A stretch of 21,440 nt of DNA. Origin: Roseivirga sp. UBA6061. Its GTDB lineage: Bacteria > Bacteroidota > Bacteroidia > Cytophagales > Cyclobacteriaceae. The translations under genes and the position numbers were made by a program. This document shows positions 5,914-14,396 of this stretch, in pieces. The stretch covers positions 1 through 21,440 of the forward strand of contig DIYF01000075.1 of NCBI GenBank assembly GCA_002427745.1, read 5' to 3'. Below the pieces are notes generated by a model. It was not told where the DNA came from. It did no database searches and was given only the letters and a program-made list of their open reading frames with translations. Numbering within the stretch: position 1 is the stretch's first letter; every line of letters starts with the position of its first letter.

Positions 5914-7713
5914 ATGGCTAATCAATATACCAACCTCGATACCATTAAATTCCTGATACATCAGGTGCACAACAGCGGGGCCATTCTGGGCCGGAAGCGC
6001 TTTGCTTCCTATGACCAGACCACCGTAGACATGTTCCTGGACTCCGTGAAGGATTTTTCAGACATCGACCTGTTTCCCTATATCAAGGACATGGATGAAA
6101 AACCCTCCTTTTACCAGGACGGAAAGATTACCATACATCCGCAGTTCGAGAAAATATTTCAGCAGGCTGCAGAGCTTGGCCTGGTGGCCGCATTCTTTGA
6201 CGAAGAACACGGTGGATTACAAATGCCGGGTACGCTTTTTCACGCGGCCTACTATATCATGGAAGCCGCCAATAATCACGCATCAGGTTATCTTGGATTG
6301 ACAGCCGGTTCTGCCAACCTGATAGCAAGCTTCGGAAGTGACGATCTAAAGGCGACCTATCTGGGTAAAATGCTTTCTATGGAATGGAGTGGCAGTATGT
6401 GCCTGACAGAACCCCAGGCGGGAAGCTCCCTGTCTGATATTGTTACTTCTGCTACTGCCACAGACCATGGCAGCTATCGTATCAACGGCCAGAAAATTTT
6501 CATCTCTTCGGGAGATCAACAGTTTGTTGATAACATCATTCACCTGGTACTGGCCCGGATTGACGGAGCACCAGCAGGCACCAAAGGGGTTTCTCTCTTT
6601 GTAGTGCCAAAGAAAAAAATTACGGCTAACGGCCTGGAAGACAATCATGTGATCACGGCAGGGGAATTCGAAAAGCTTGGTCAGAGAGGTTACTGTACTT
6701 CCCACCTCGTATTTGAGGGGTCAGAGGGCTGGCTGGTAGGTGAAGCCAACAGAGGCCTGAGCTATATGTTTCAGATGATGAATGAGGCCAGGATTGCAAC
6801 AGGCCGCATGGGTGCAGGCATTGCCTCTGCTGCCTATTATGCTTCCCTGGAATATGCTCATGAGCGTCCGCAGGGACGCAAGCTTACTTCTGCGGGCAAA
6901 AAGGATGTGGGCAGTGAACAAACGCTCATCATCAACCACCCTGACGTAAAGCGGATGCTGCTTTTCCAGAAAGCCATTGTAGAAGGTTCTTTGAGCCTTA
7001 TCATGCAAACCTCGCACTACCTGGATATGGAAATGATCACGGAGGGTGAAGAGCGGGAGCGCTATAATGCGCTGCTGGAACTCCTGACCCCCATCACCAA
7101 GACCTACCCGGCTGAAAAAGGTATGGAGTCGGTAAGTCAGGGACTGCAGGTTCTGGGAGGCTACGGTTTCTGTATGGATTTCATTCTGCAGCAGTACTAT
7201 CGGGATATCAGGATCATTTCCATTTATGAAGGCACCACCGGCATTCAATCACTGGACCTGCTGGGCAGAAAGGTGATGCTAAAAAACGGCAAGGTACTGG
7301 AATGGCTCGGGGCAGAAGTGCAGTCCACCATGGCGGCCGCCTCTGAGCACGAAAGCCTTGCCCCTTATGCACAGCAGCTGGCCATGAACCTGGGGCTGGT
7401 TCAGCAGACAATCGGAGCCCTGATGCCTCATGCACAAAAGGGAGATTTCGAACGTTTTCTGGCTGACGCCACCACCTTTATGGATTTCTTTGGTACCATC
7501 GTCATTGGCTGGCAGTGGTTAAAAATGGCTACCTGCGCAGCAGAGGCACTGGCTACTGGCTCAGGCAGTTACTCCGGAGAGTTCTATCAGGCCAAAATTC
7601 ATACAATGAAGTTCTTTTATAAATATGAAATGAGTCGTACCAAAGGGCTTTCCAGGGTGATTATGGACGAACTGGACCTGACGGTAGATATGGAGCTCAG
7701 CTACCTCGATTAG
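5914..7713 (+). CDS. Acyl-CoA dehydrogenase, long DmdC-like form
   Basis: FAD-dependent alpha,beta-dehydrogenation of an acyl-CoA thioester, the first step of beta-oxidation or of an acyl-CoA catabolic branch. At 599 residues it belongs to the long subgroup with a short N-terminal cap and an extra C-terminal helical domain, to which methylmercaptopropionyl-CoA dehydrogenase DmdC also belongs. Seen directly: the flavin/substrate segment MCLTEPQAGSSLSDI (162-176), INGQKIFISSGDQ (190-202), the HERPQGR loop (316-322), QVLGGYGF (412-419) and the catalytic-base segment IYEGTTGIQ, with E439 as the expected base. The usual KMGI segment reads KLGQRGYCTSHLVF, so the true substrate need not be that of DmdC. 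The C-terminal domain starts near 460. No electron-transfer flavoprotein gene is nearby. Upstream inverted repeats suggest specific regulation. Confidence 0.93.
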   Translation: MANQYTNLDTIKFLIHQVHNSGAILGRKRFASYDQTTVDMFLDSVKDFSDIDLFPYIKDMDEKPSFYQDGKITIHPQFEKIFQQAAELGLVAAFFDEEHGGLQMPGTLFHAAYYIMEAANNHASGYLGLTAGSANLIASFGSDDLKATYLGKMLSMEWSGSMCLTEPQAGSSLSDIVTSATATDHGSYRINGQKIFISSGDQQFVDNIIHLVLARIDGAPAGTKGVSLFVVPKKKITANGLEDNHVITAGEFEKLGQRGYCTSHLVFEGSEGWLVGEANRGLSYMFQMMNEARIATGRMGAGIASAAYYASLEYAHERPQGRKLTSAGKKDVGSEQTLIINHPDVKRMLLFQKAIVEGSLSLIMQTSHYLDMEMITEGEERERYNALLELLTPITKTYPAEKGMESVSQGLQVLGGYGFCMDFILQQYYRDIRIISIYEGTTGIQSLDLLGRKVMLKNGKVLEWLGAEVQSTMAAASEHESLAPYAQQLAMNLGLVQQTIGALMPHAQKGDFERFLADATTFMDFFGTIVIGWQWLKMATCAAEALATGSGSYSGEFYQAKIHTMKFFYKYEMSRTKGLSRVIMDELDLTVDMELSYLD

Positions 7714-7721
7714 GTCAATTA

Positions 7722-7744
7722 CCGGCAAAAGAGGTTTTTGTCGG
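7722..7744 (+). terminator. Possible hairpin after acyl-CoA dehydrogenase
   Basis: CCGGCAAAA-GAGGT-TTTTGTCGG forms a 9-bp stem with one G-U pair, starting 9 nt after the stop codon. A T5 run begins only about 10 nt further on, so this is at best a weak intrinsic terminator or an mRNA 3'-end stabilising hairpin. Confidence 0.4.
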
Positions 7745-7809
7745 GGTCAGTCATTTTTAATTAATACAATCCTAACAGTTGCGAATTAGCTTAAAGCATT
7801 TGCTCAGGT

Positions 7810-7817
7810 TACCTTTG
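7810..7817 (+). promoter_or_regulatory. TACCTTTG -7 element of the phosphodiesterase gene
   Basis: An exact match to the Bacteroidota -7 consensus TAnnTTTG, 15 nt before the ATG at 7833. It sits in the 12-mer GGTTACCTTTGA, which also precedes ispG. No clear TTTG -33 box is found at the right distance. Together with the signal peptide it argues that translation begins at 7827-7836. Confidence 0.45.
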
Positions 7818-7832
7818 AGGTCTAATGTGGTA

Positions 7833-9086
7833 ATGATGAGAAAGTACTTTGAGTTAGTCCTGTTTATATGTGTGCTTGGTTTTGTCGCTTTTGCCAACCC
7901 CAATGAGCAGAGCACTCCTCCACCTTATGTGATTCTGATCTCCTTCGATGGCTTTCGGGACGACTATGTTGAGAAGTTTAACGCTCCTAATTTTAAGGAG
8001 TTCATCAGGAAGGGAGCTGCGGCAGAAAGCATGACGCCTTCCTTTCCCAGTAAAACCTTTCCCAACCACTACACCATTGTCACCGGACTCTACCCGGGAA
8101 ACCACGGCCTGGTAGATAATAATTTCTATGATAAGCCTCTGGACGCTCAATACAGCATGGGTAACCGGGCCCTGGTAGAAAATCCCGCTTTCTACGGAGG
8201 TCTGCCCCTCTGGCAACTGGTTCAGGAACATGGCATGAAGTCGGCCTCCTACTTCTGGGTAGGTTCTGAAGTAAAGATTAAAAACCGCTTTCCTGACTAC
8301 TACCATAAATATGATGGCAGTGTACCCAATGAAGACCGCATTGCTGAAACAATCAAATGGCTGAACCTGCCGGAAGAGGAGCGACCCAATTTTATCTCGC
8401 TGTATTTCTCTCTGGTAGACAGTCAGGGGCATGCTACCGGACCTGACTCACCAGAGACGGGAAAAGCAGTTTTAGAGGCTGACCGGTTGCTCGGTTTGCT
8501 GATGAAAGAACTGGAAAGCGTGGAGTTGCCGGTGAATGTAATCATTACCTCCGACCATGGTATGCGCACAGTTCCTTCCACAGAAGAAAATCTGGTAGCC
8601 TGGCAAGACATTTTTGAAGGCATTGATAAGGATACCTATCGCTTTGTCTCCAATGGAGCACATGGGCATGTATATGTGGAAAACGAAGAGCACAAGGCCG
8701 AAATCTTCAAAGTACTGCAATCCAGGGCCGATCATTTCAGGGTTTTCCTGAAAGGGACTTTCCCTGAGGAGTGGCACTACGACCACGACCGCATTGGTGA
8801 TATTCTCTTCACCATGGAGCCCGGTTACTATATCAGTTCAAACGGACGAAAACAACGGCAGATCAACTATGGAGGGGTTACCGGTCAACATGGCTTCGAC
8901 CCCTACGTAACTCCGGAAATGGGAGCCATTTTCTATGCGCAGGGGCCTAATATCAAGGCCGGTGTTAAGCTGGGCACCTTTGGTAATGTGAATGTATACC
9001 CTTTTGTAGCCCATATTCTCGGGATTAAAGAATATCCGAAGATTGATGGCAACTTGTCATACACCCTCTCTGCCTATCAGAAATAG
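7833..9086 (+). CDS. Exported nucleotide pyrophosphatase/phosphodiesterase (NPP family)
   Basis: Alkaline-phosphatase-superfamily enzyme, 417 residues from this start, expected to hydrolyse nucleotide or phosphodiester bonds with two zinc ions in the periplasm. The signal peptide is MMRKYFELVLFICVLGFVAFA with likely cleavage after AFA. Motifs seen: ILISFDGFRDDY with metal-binding D39, the nucleophile segment FPSKTFPNHYTIVTGLYP with T75, SLVDSQGHATGPDS, IITSDHGM and TGQHGFD, which together supply the remaining metal ligands. All catalytic positions appear intact. A longer reading frame opens at a TTG at 7779, but the extra residues would bury the signal peptide and precede a -7 promoter element; ATG 7833 or 7836 is preferred, and GTG 7827, 6 nt after GAGG, is an alternative. 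The substrate class (nucleotide or lipid head group) is not resolved. Confidence 0.9.
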   Translation: MMRKYFELVLFICVLGFVAFANPNEQSTPPPYVILISFDGFRDDYVEKFNAPNFKEFIRKGAAAESMTPSFPSKTFPNHYTIVTGLYPGNHGLVDNNFYDKPLDAQYSMGNRALVENPAFYGGLPLWQLVQEHGMKSASYFWVGSEVKIKNRFPDYYHKYDGSVPNEDRIAETIKWLNLPEEERPNFISLYFSLVDSQGHATGPDSPETGKAVLEADRLLGLLMKELESVELPVNVIITSDHGMRTVPSTEENLVAWQDIFEGIDKDTYRFVSNGAHGHVYVENEEHKAEIFKVLQSRADHFRVFLKGTFPEEWHYDHDRIGDILFTMEPGYYISSNGRKQRQINYGGVTGQHGFDPYVTPEMGAIFYAQGPNIKAGVKLGTFGNVNVYPFVAHILGIKEYPKIDGNLSYTLSAYQK

Positions 9087-9191
9087 CAGCTCAACCGGTC
9101 AGTAAGTATTGTCAGAACCGGCATTCTCCGGGAACTAAAATAGCTCGTCAAGAATTTATATTGCGTTGATCTTTATTAACCCTGCTATCAC

Positions 9192-9758
9192 ATGACACTT
9201 ACTGACAAGAATCCAGCCCTAATTCTGATCGACCTGCAAAAAGGATGGGAGGACACCGCCCACTGGGGAGGCAACCGCAATAACCCTGAAGCAGAGTCTG
9301 TAGCTATCAGTTTGCTGGAAATGTGGAGAGAAAGGAACTTACCGGTTTTTCATGTAGTCCATTCATCTCGTGAAGCTGACTCAAGGCTTCATCCTGATCA
9401 TCCGGGCTTCGCGATGATTGATGAGATTACCCCTCTGGCAAACGAGCCTGTGATTGTTAAAGAGGTGAACAGCGCCTTTATCGGTACCGACCTGAAAGAG
9501 CGTCTGGATGCTCAACATATCAATACCCTGGTAATAGCAGGCCTCACTACCAATCACTGTGTCTCTACCAGTACCCGCATGGCCGGTAATTTTGGTTTTG
9601 AGGTCTACCTGATCTCTGATGCTACAGCCACCTTTGATCGTAAAGGGCTGAATGGCGAAACCTTTGAAGCAGAATTAGTTCACCAGACAGCACTGGCCAG
9701 CCTGAATGAGGAATTTGCCAATGTGGTTGATTCCCGCACTCTTGCCGGGTTGTTTTGA
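9192..9758 (+). CDS. Isochorismatase-family cysteine hydrolase
   Basis: A 188-residue cytoplasmic hydrolase with an alpha/beta fold and the Asp-Lys-Cys triad of the family: D14 in ALILIDLQKGW, K90 in VIVKEVNSAF, and C123 in GLTTNHCVSTSTRM. The segment VYLISDATATF follows in the usual place. Members include nicotinamidases, N-carbamoylsarcosine amidases and other small-amide hydrolases. The metal-site histidines of nicotinamidase are not evident, so a generic amidase of unknown substrate is the best call. It is flanked by 105 bp and 264 bp of noncoding DNA and has no obvious operon partner. The AT-rich leader contains TATATTGC about 30 nt before the ATG, a weak -7 element. Confidence 0.9.
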   Translation: MTLTDKNPALILIDLQKGWEDTAHWGGNRNNPEAESVAISLLEMWRERNLPVFHVVHSSREADSRLHPDHPGFAMIDEITPLANEPVIVKEVNSAFIGTDLKERLDAQHINTLVIAGLTTNHCVSTSTRMAGNFGFEVYLISDATATFDRKGLNGETFEAELVHQTALASLNEEFANVVDSRTLAGLF

Positions 9759-10022
9759 CGGGATAACAGGCGATTCACACATGTAGCGCCTACCACTTAT
9801 CAATATTTTGTAAAGTTTAGCTCCCTTTCCATACTACCCCTTTCACTTGATAATGCTCTATTTAAGCCAATTATTATTCAAAGGAAGACCGGCTGTCTTT
9901 AAACATAATTAGTCTCTACTCCTATTTAAATACTTATCCCTTTCAGGTACCATCAATTCCCTATTAGCATAAACCTATTTTTATTTTTAGTTTCCACAGT
10001 TCACCTAAAAAACGCTTATTTT
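9759..10022 (+). other. 264-bp AT-rich leader of the FIST/kinase operon
   Basis: No open frame or RNA gene is recognisable. The stretch is T-rich on the plus strand; two similar elements, CTCTATTTAA (9856-9865) and CTCCTATTTAAA (9919-9930), occur about 63 bp apart. The region is long enough to hold the operon promoter and operator sites, but no consensus promoter can be fixed. A 5-bp AGGCG/CGCCT pair just after the isochorismatase stop is too weak to call a terminator. Confidence 0.3.
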
Positions 10023-11147
10023 ATGCAGATCAGGCAGCTATCGCTTGACCATGGTCTATGGACAGAAAAAGTCAAAAGCCCGTTCGACAAGAACCCTGAT
10101 CTTGTGTTGAACTTTGGTCACAAAAACCTCATCCGGGATCAAGACACCATCTCCTACCTGAGGAAAGAATTCCCCGACACCACCATCGTCTCCTGCTCTA
10201 CTTCCGGAGAAATTCACAATGACGGTATTAAGGACAAAACCTGTGTTGCTACTGCCATTGCCTTTGAGCATACTGAGGCCCGGCCTGTACTCATTAATAT
10301 CAAAGATTATCCGGACAGCCTGGCTGCCGGCAAAGCCCTGGTATCTCAGTTTGACAGAGACAAGCTCACCTTTATCCTTGTGGTATCTGACGGGCAGCTG
10401 GTAAATGGCAGTGACCTGGTTTCAGGAATGAACGAAGCACTGGATAACCAAATCCCCATATCAGGAGGACTTGCCGGAGATGGGGCTGACTTTATCAGCA
10501 CCTGCGTAGGCCTGGATGACAACCTGACACAGGGCAATGTAGTCGCCATTGGCTTTTATGGTGAGAGGCTACACGTAAACCATGGTTCGGAGGGAGGCTG
10601 GCGACAGTTTGGTCCTACCCGTACCATTACCCACTCAGATAAGAATGTACTCTATGAGATTGATGGTGAAAATGCGCTGTCACTATATAAAAAATACCTG
10701 GGAGAACATGCCGAACATCTTCCCGGAGCAGCTCTGTTCTTCCCCCTGGCTATCGAGATAGATGGTGTGGAAGTAGTGCGCACCATTCTGAATATTGATG
10801 AGGAAAATAAATCAATGACTTTTGCCGGGAACGTACCTGAGGGTGCCAAAGCGAGGTTGATGAAGGCGAATTTTGATCGCCTGATTGACGCAGCCGGAAC
10901 TGCCGCTGAGATGAGTAACCCGGACATTGAAGGGGACAAGCTTTCTATACTGATCAGCTGTGTTGGCAGAAAGCTGATATTCGGCAATCGCATTGAAGAA
11001 GAGTTCGAAGCTGCCAGAGAAGTACTGGGTGATGAAACCATCATCTCCGGTTTTTACTCTTATGGAGAGATTGCCCCTTTTTCTGACTTCATGAAGTGTG
11101 AGCTCCATAACCAAACCATGACCATCACAACCATCAGAGAGTACTGA
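10023..11147 (+). CDS. FIST-domain sensor protein (NosP-like candidate)
   Basis: A 374-residue soluble protein covering FIST_N (about 25-215) and FIST_C (about 216-365). Recognisable signatures are VSCSTSGEI (56-64), ISGGLAGDGADF (147-158), HGSEGGWRQFGP (187-198), YEIDGENALSLYKKYLGE (211-228), SGFYSYGEIAPF (342-353) and the terminal LHNQTMTITTI (361-371). FIST domains are ligand sensors. In several proteobacteria a FIST protein (NosP) binds haem, senses nitric oxide and controls a kinase encoded next door. Here a hybrid histidine kinase begins 4 nt downstream, so the two are almost surely co-translated and act together. Histidines at 184, 187, 204 and 362 are possible haem ligands, but none can be assigned without alignment. 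Amino-acid or another small-ligand sensing remains an alternative. There is no signal peptide or membrane segment. Confidence 0.9.
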   Translation: MQIRQLSLDHGLWTEKVKSPFDKNPDLVLNFGHKNLIRDQDTISYLRKEFPDTTIVSCSTSGEIHNDGIKDKTCVATAIAFEHTEARPVLINIKDYPDSLAAGKALVSQFDRDKLTFILVVSDGQLVNGSDLVSGMNEALDNQIPISGGLAGDGADFISTCVGLDDNLTQGNVVAIGFYGERLHVNHGSEGGWRQFGPTRTITHSDKNVLYEIDGENALSLYKKYLGEHAEHLPGAALFFPLAIEIDGVEVVRTILNIDEENKSMTFAGNVPEGAKARLMKANFDRLIDAAGTAAEMSNPDIEGDKLSILISCVGRKLIFGNRIEEEFEAAREVLGDETIISGFYSYGEIAPFSDFMKCELHNQTMTITTIREY

Positions 11148-11151
11148 CGTA

Positions 11152-12672
11152 ATGACAGAGCACAGGCTTCTCAAAAGACAGATCAGAAAATACCTTCCGG
11201 AAAACTGGGAAGAAAACGAACAGCTGGTTCAATTCGTCAAGGCTATCAATGAGTCATATACCAACTATGACCAGGATCAGGCACTATCACAGCATGCCTT
11301 TGACATTGCAGATCAGGAGTATAACGAGATTACCCAAAAACTGCTAAAGGAGAAGGAACTGCGCGACAAAAGCATCAATACGCTGCTCGATTCTGTAGAT
11401 CAGCTGGACACTGAGAATAAGTCAGACTGGATTTCTGCCTCCGATAACCTCCTCAATATTGCTCAGTACCTGAGTGCCCAGGTGAGCAAGAAAAAAGAGA
11501 TTGAAGAACAGCTGAAAAAAGCAATCAAGGAGGCGCGCAATGCTTCCAGGGCAAAATCTCAGTTCCTGTCCACCATGAGTCATGAGATCAGGTCTCCCCT
11601 TAATGTGATCATTGGTATGTCGCACCTGCTACAGCTGGAAAATCATTTACCGGAGCAGTCGGAGAACCTGGAAATACTAAACATTGCCTCGAAGAACCTG
11701 ATGCTGCTGATCAATGATATTCTGGATTACAACAAAATTGAGTCAGGCAAGCTTGAGCTCGACCTCAAACCCTTCAGCCTGGTTGAGCTGGTAACCAATA
11801 TCAAAAAAGCCAACAGTGTAAATGCCCAGGAAAGAGGCAACCAGCTTAAGCTTATCCTGGATTCTGACATTCCTGACAGCCTAATCGGAGACAGTGGTCG
11901 CCTGGGGCAGATCATTACCAATCTGGTAAGCAATGCCATTAAATTCACCAAGGAGGGCACCATCAGGATGACTGTTTCGGTGGTCAAACAGGAAGAGCAG
12001 GACTCATTGATCAGTGTTACTGTGCAGGACTCGGGAATAGGGATTTCCAAACAGAAGCAACAAACCATTTTTGAGCAGTTTACACAGGCCAGCAGTCATA
12101 TTACACGTGAATATGGCGGCACGGGATTAGGGCTGGCTATTTCCAAACGCCTGCTGGAGCTCATGGGAAGTACCATTCACCTTAAATCTGAGGAAGGCAA
12201 AGGGGCCACCTTCTCTTTCAGGCTGTGGTTACGGGAGAGTACCGAAATCAATAAGACGAAATTTGAGGAATCAGATGAGCGGGATTTATCAGGGTCTTAT
12301 ATACTGGTGGTGGATGACCTGGAATATAACCTGGTAATGATCCGTAAAATTCTGGGCGAATGGAATGTAAAAATGGATCTCTGCCAAAACGGAGAAGAAG
12401 CCATTCAAAAGATCAGAGACCATGATTATGATATGGTGCTTATGGACATGCAAATGCCCGTAATGGATGGTAAAGAAGCCACAACTGAAATAAGAAAGTT
12501 CAATACAAGGGTGCCCATCATTGCATTCACTGCCCTTAACGACCAGGCATCACGCAATGAACTGTACAATGCCGGCATGAATGGTTTTCTGACCAAGCCC
12601 TTCAACCCGGATGAGATGTACGACAAACTACGCAAGCTTCTCAATCAGTTTGACCAGGTAACTCTTGAATAG
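11152..12672 (+). CDS. Soluble hybrid histidine kinase with receiver domain
   Basis: A 506-residue cytoplasmic sensor kinase. Residues 1-130 form a helical, charged, coiled-coil-like input region without PAS, GAF or membrane segments. HisKA follows with FLSTMSHEIRSPLN (phospho-accepting H144), then the ATPase domain: N box NLVSNAIKF (N261), G1 DSGIGIS (D293) and G2 GGTGLGLAIS (322-331). A C-terminal receiver (383-500) has the acidic pair D388-D389, phospho-acceptor D432 in LMDMQMPVMDG and K482 in TKPF. All catalytic residues are present. The lack of its own sensory domain fits sensing by the FIST protein encoded 4 nt upstream. No output domain or separate response regulator is in the window, so phosphate probably passes on through an unlinked phosphotransfer protein. 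The order resembles NosP/NahK pairs. Confidence 0.93.
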   Translation: MTEHRLLKRQIRKYLPENWEENEQLVQFVKAINESYTNYDQDQALSQHAFDIADQEYNEITQKLLKEKELRDKSINTLLDSVDQLDTENKSDWISASDNLLNIAQYLSAQVSKKKEIEEQLKKAIKEARNASRAKSQFLSTMSHEIRSPLNVIIGMSHLLQLENHLPEQSENLEILNIASKNLMLLINDILDYNKIESGKLELDLKPFSLVELVTNIKKANSVNAQERGNQLKLILDSDIPDSLIGDSGRLGQIITNLVSNAIKFTKEGTIRMTVSVVKQEEQDSLISVTVQDSGIGISKQKQQTIFEQFTQASSHITREYGGTGLGLAISKRLLELMGSTIHLKSEEGKGATFSFRLWLRESTEINKTKFEESDERDLSGSYILVVDDLEYNLVMIRKILGEWNVKMDLCQNGEEAIQKIRDHDYDMVLMDMQMPVMDGKEATTEIRKFNTRVPIIAFTALNDQASRNELYNAGMNGFLTKPFNPDEMYDKLRKLLNQFDQVTLE

Positions 12673-12718
12673 CCCCTTTCACTGACTTTTGTCATTTTCT
12701 GTACAGTTGGTTTATGCG

Positions 12719-12726
12719 TATGTTTG
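12719..12726 (+). promoter_or_regulatory. TATGTTTG -7 element of the Rieske oxygenase gene
   Basis: An exact TAnnTTTG match, 18 nt before ATG 12745. TTTT at 12695-12698, 20 bp upstream, could serve as a weak -33 box. An alternative TTG start would lie inside this element, which favours the ATG. Confidence 0.45.
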
Positions 12727-12744
12727 CAGGGCAATTGGCACTAC

Positions 12745-13797
12745 ATGAGTACATCAAAAAGTAAGAACCTCAGAAACATCTGGTATGTGGCCTGCCACAG
12801 CAGCTTTCTCAAAAAAGGCCAGACAGTAGAAAAGGAGATTGACAGTGAAAAAATTTTGCTGGGCAGAGACGAAAACGGAAAGGTATTCGCTCTTCGGAAT
12901 CAATGTCCGCACAGGGGTATCCCGTTGACTTATGGCAATTTTGACGGTTGCGAAATAGAGTGCTGTTATCATGGCTGGCGTTTTGGCACAGATGGTACCT
13001 GCACCAAAATCCCGGCCCTTCCTCCAAATTCCAGGCTGGATGTATCCAAGGTGAGGGCTCCCTACTATCCTCTGCGGGAGATTTACGGACTGGTACTCAT
13101 TTACCTGCCCAAAGACATGCGCAAGCCGGAGGACATAGACGAGAGTCTTTTCCCTCAATTTCCGATGCCGGAAGGAGGCTCATTTGATTTTGTGACTTCG
13201 GGCTATATGGACTGCAGCCTGGATCATTCTGTTATCGGACTGATTGACCCGGCTCACGTACCTTTTGTCCACCAGTCGTGGTTTTTCAGAAAGAAGAACA
13301 ACCTGAAACTGAAGACGAAAAAGTTTGCCCCCTCTCATCTCGGCTTTACCATGGTGAGACATGAACCTTCTAAAAACTCAGCGGCCTATAAGCTGCTGAA
13401 AAAAGAGCAAACCACGGAAATCAGCTTCCAGATACCGGGCATTCGCATTGAGCATATAAAGGTGGGGGAAGATGATATACTGGTCATGACCTGCCTGACT
13501 CCGGTGAACGAAGATAAAACAGAGCTGATCCAGTTTATCTATACAAGCATCCGCTGGATCAAAGTATTTAAACCCATCTTCTACCGCTTTGCCGAGACCT
13601 TTATTCAGCAGGACATTGATGTATTCAAAAAGTTAAAAGAGGGGCTCCTGAATCAGCCTCCCCTGATGCTGATGGGTGACCCGGATATGCAGGCCAAATG
13701 GTACAATGCCATCCGCACCCGATACGAGAAATCACAGGCTGAAAAAATTCCTTTTGAAAATCCGGTAAAGGAAGAAACCCTCCACTGGCAGACATAG
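12745..13797 (+). CDS. Rieske [2Fe-2S] non-haem iron oxygenase
   Basis: A 350-residue oxygenase alpha-type subunit. The Rieske domain (about 10-115) has both halves of the cluster site: CPHRG (C54, H56) and CCYHGW (C73, H76). The C-terminal domain has the mononuclear iron site in DPAHVPFVH (D168, H171, H176). The length and the DPAHVPFVH form resemble the PaO/vanillate O-demethylase-like branch rather than three-component aromatic dioxygenases. The substrate could be an aromatic, sterol-like or tetrapyrrole compound and cannot be told from the sequence. No reductase or ferredoxin gene adjoins it. The start is taken at ATG 12745: a TTG seven codons earlier overlaps a promoter-like element and adds residues unlike a family N-terminus. 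The gene follows the kinase by 72 bp and likely has its own promoter. Confidence 0.9.
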   Translation: MSTSKSKNLRNIWYVACHSSFLKKGQTVEKEIDSEKILLGRDENGKVFALRNQCPHRGIPLTYGNFDGCEIECCYHGWRFGTDGTCTKIPALPPNSRLDVSKVRAPYYPLREIYGLVLIYLPKDMRKPEDIDESLFPQFPMPEGGSFDFVTSGYMDCSLDHSVIGLIDPAHVPFVHQSWFFRKKNNLKLKTKKFAPSHLGFTMVRHEPSKNSAAYKLLKKEQTTEISFQIPGIRIEHIKVGEDDILVMTCLTPVNEDKTELIQFIYTSIRWIKVFKPIFYRFAETFIQQDIDVFKKLKEGLLNQPPLMLMGDPDMQAKWYNAIRTRYEKSQAEKIPFENPVKEETLHWQT

Positions 13798-13820
13798 CAT
13801 TTTATACATATATTAGCTCT

Positions 13821-14396
13821 ATGAGGAGAATTCAATGGATTTTGGGGCTTGTATTATTAGCCACCGCAGTACTGTCCTGTGGTAGTGATGATGGTGATGG
13901 AGGCATTACCGATGAGCAACGTCAGCTAATTATGGGACAAGAAACCGGGATAGGACTGTTCTATTCCAATCTCAGCTCCCCCCTGGTAATTGCCAGAGAT
14001 GAAGTCCATAGTAATGTACGGGAACTGGACATCAATAACGATGGTGTAACAGACCTTGCCCTCAGAGCTTATCAGGAGTTCAGCGGTAACCGTGGCCTGA
14101 CTATCAGCACACCCAGTGACAGCGTGCGTATTTCAATGGACGGACAAATGGTGAAGGCGCTGGAAGAAGGAGATATCGTGACGATTTCTACGGAGACCTG
14201 GGGATCTGCCGATGCCCTGGCCCTGGCCGTGACTGATGCAGGTACCGTCAGCGGTAACTGGGTGGGAGCAGGCAACAGATTTGTCGCCTTCCGCATGGAT
14301 ATAGGCATCAGCCGTTTTTTGGGTTACTTAGAAATCAGCGTTGAAGACTTCGATAATTATAGCCTTCATAACTTTGCACTGAGAGCAGTGCCTTAA
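13821..14396 (+). CDS. Lipoprotein with D-x-N-x-DG loop, paralogue of the one at 14784
   Basis: A 191-residue lipoprotein: signal MRRIQWILGLVLLATAVLS with lipobox VLSC and C20 lipidated, followed by an acidic linker GSDDGDGG. DINNDGVTDLALRAY (70-84) has D, N, D and D at alternating positions like EF-hand or FG-GAP calcium loops. The C-terminal part FRMDIGISRFLGYLEISVED, then HNFALRAV, aligns by eye with the end of the second lipoprotein at 14784. No enzyme motif is visible. An envelope protein of unknown function, possibly binding calcium, is the best description. The start is 23 bp after the oxygenase stop, with GAGG absent but the ATG strongly supported by the signal. Its stop codon overlaps the stop of the opposite-strand MmcQ gene. 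Confidence 0.8.
   Translation: MRRIQWILGLVLLATAVLSCGSDDGDGGITDEQRQLIMGQETGIGLFYSNLSSPLVIARDEVHSNVRELDINNDGVTDLALRAYQEFSGNRGLTISTPSDSVRISMDGQMVKALEEGDIVTISTETWGSADALALAVTDAGTVSGNWVGAGNRFVAFRMDIGISRFLGYLEISVEDFDNYSLHNFALRAVP

Noticed and set aside
7779..7832. N-terminal extension of the phosphodiesterase from a TTG codon
   Set aside because: It would place 18 residues before a perfect signal peptide and run through a -7 promoter element.
9096..9121. CCGGT and ACCGG pair after the phosphodiesterase as a terminator
   Set aside because: A five-base stem with a long loop and no T-run.
10023..11147. Naming the FIST protein nosP
   Set aside because: The gene order fits, but no haem ligand can be assigned from a single sequence, so only a candidate relation is stated.
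12724..12744. TTG start for the Rieske oxygenase
   Set aside because: The TTG is part of the TATGTTTG promoter-like element and ATG 12745 gives a normal family N-terminus.
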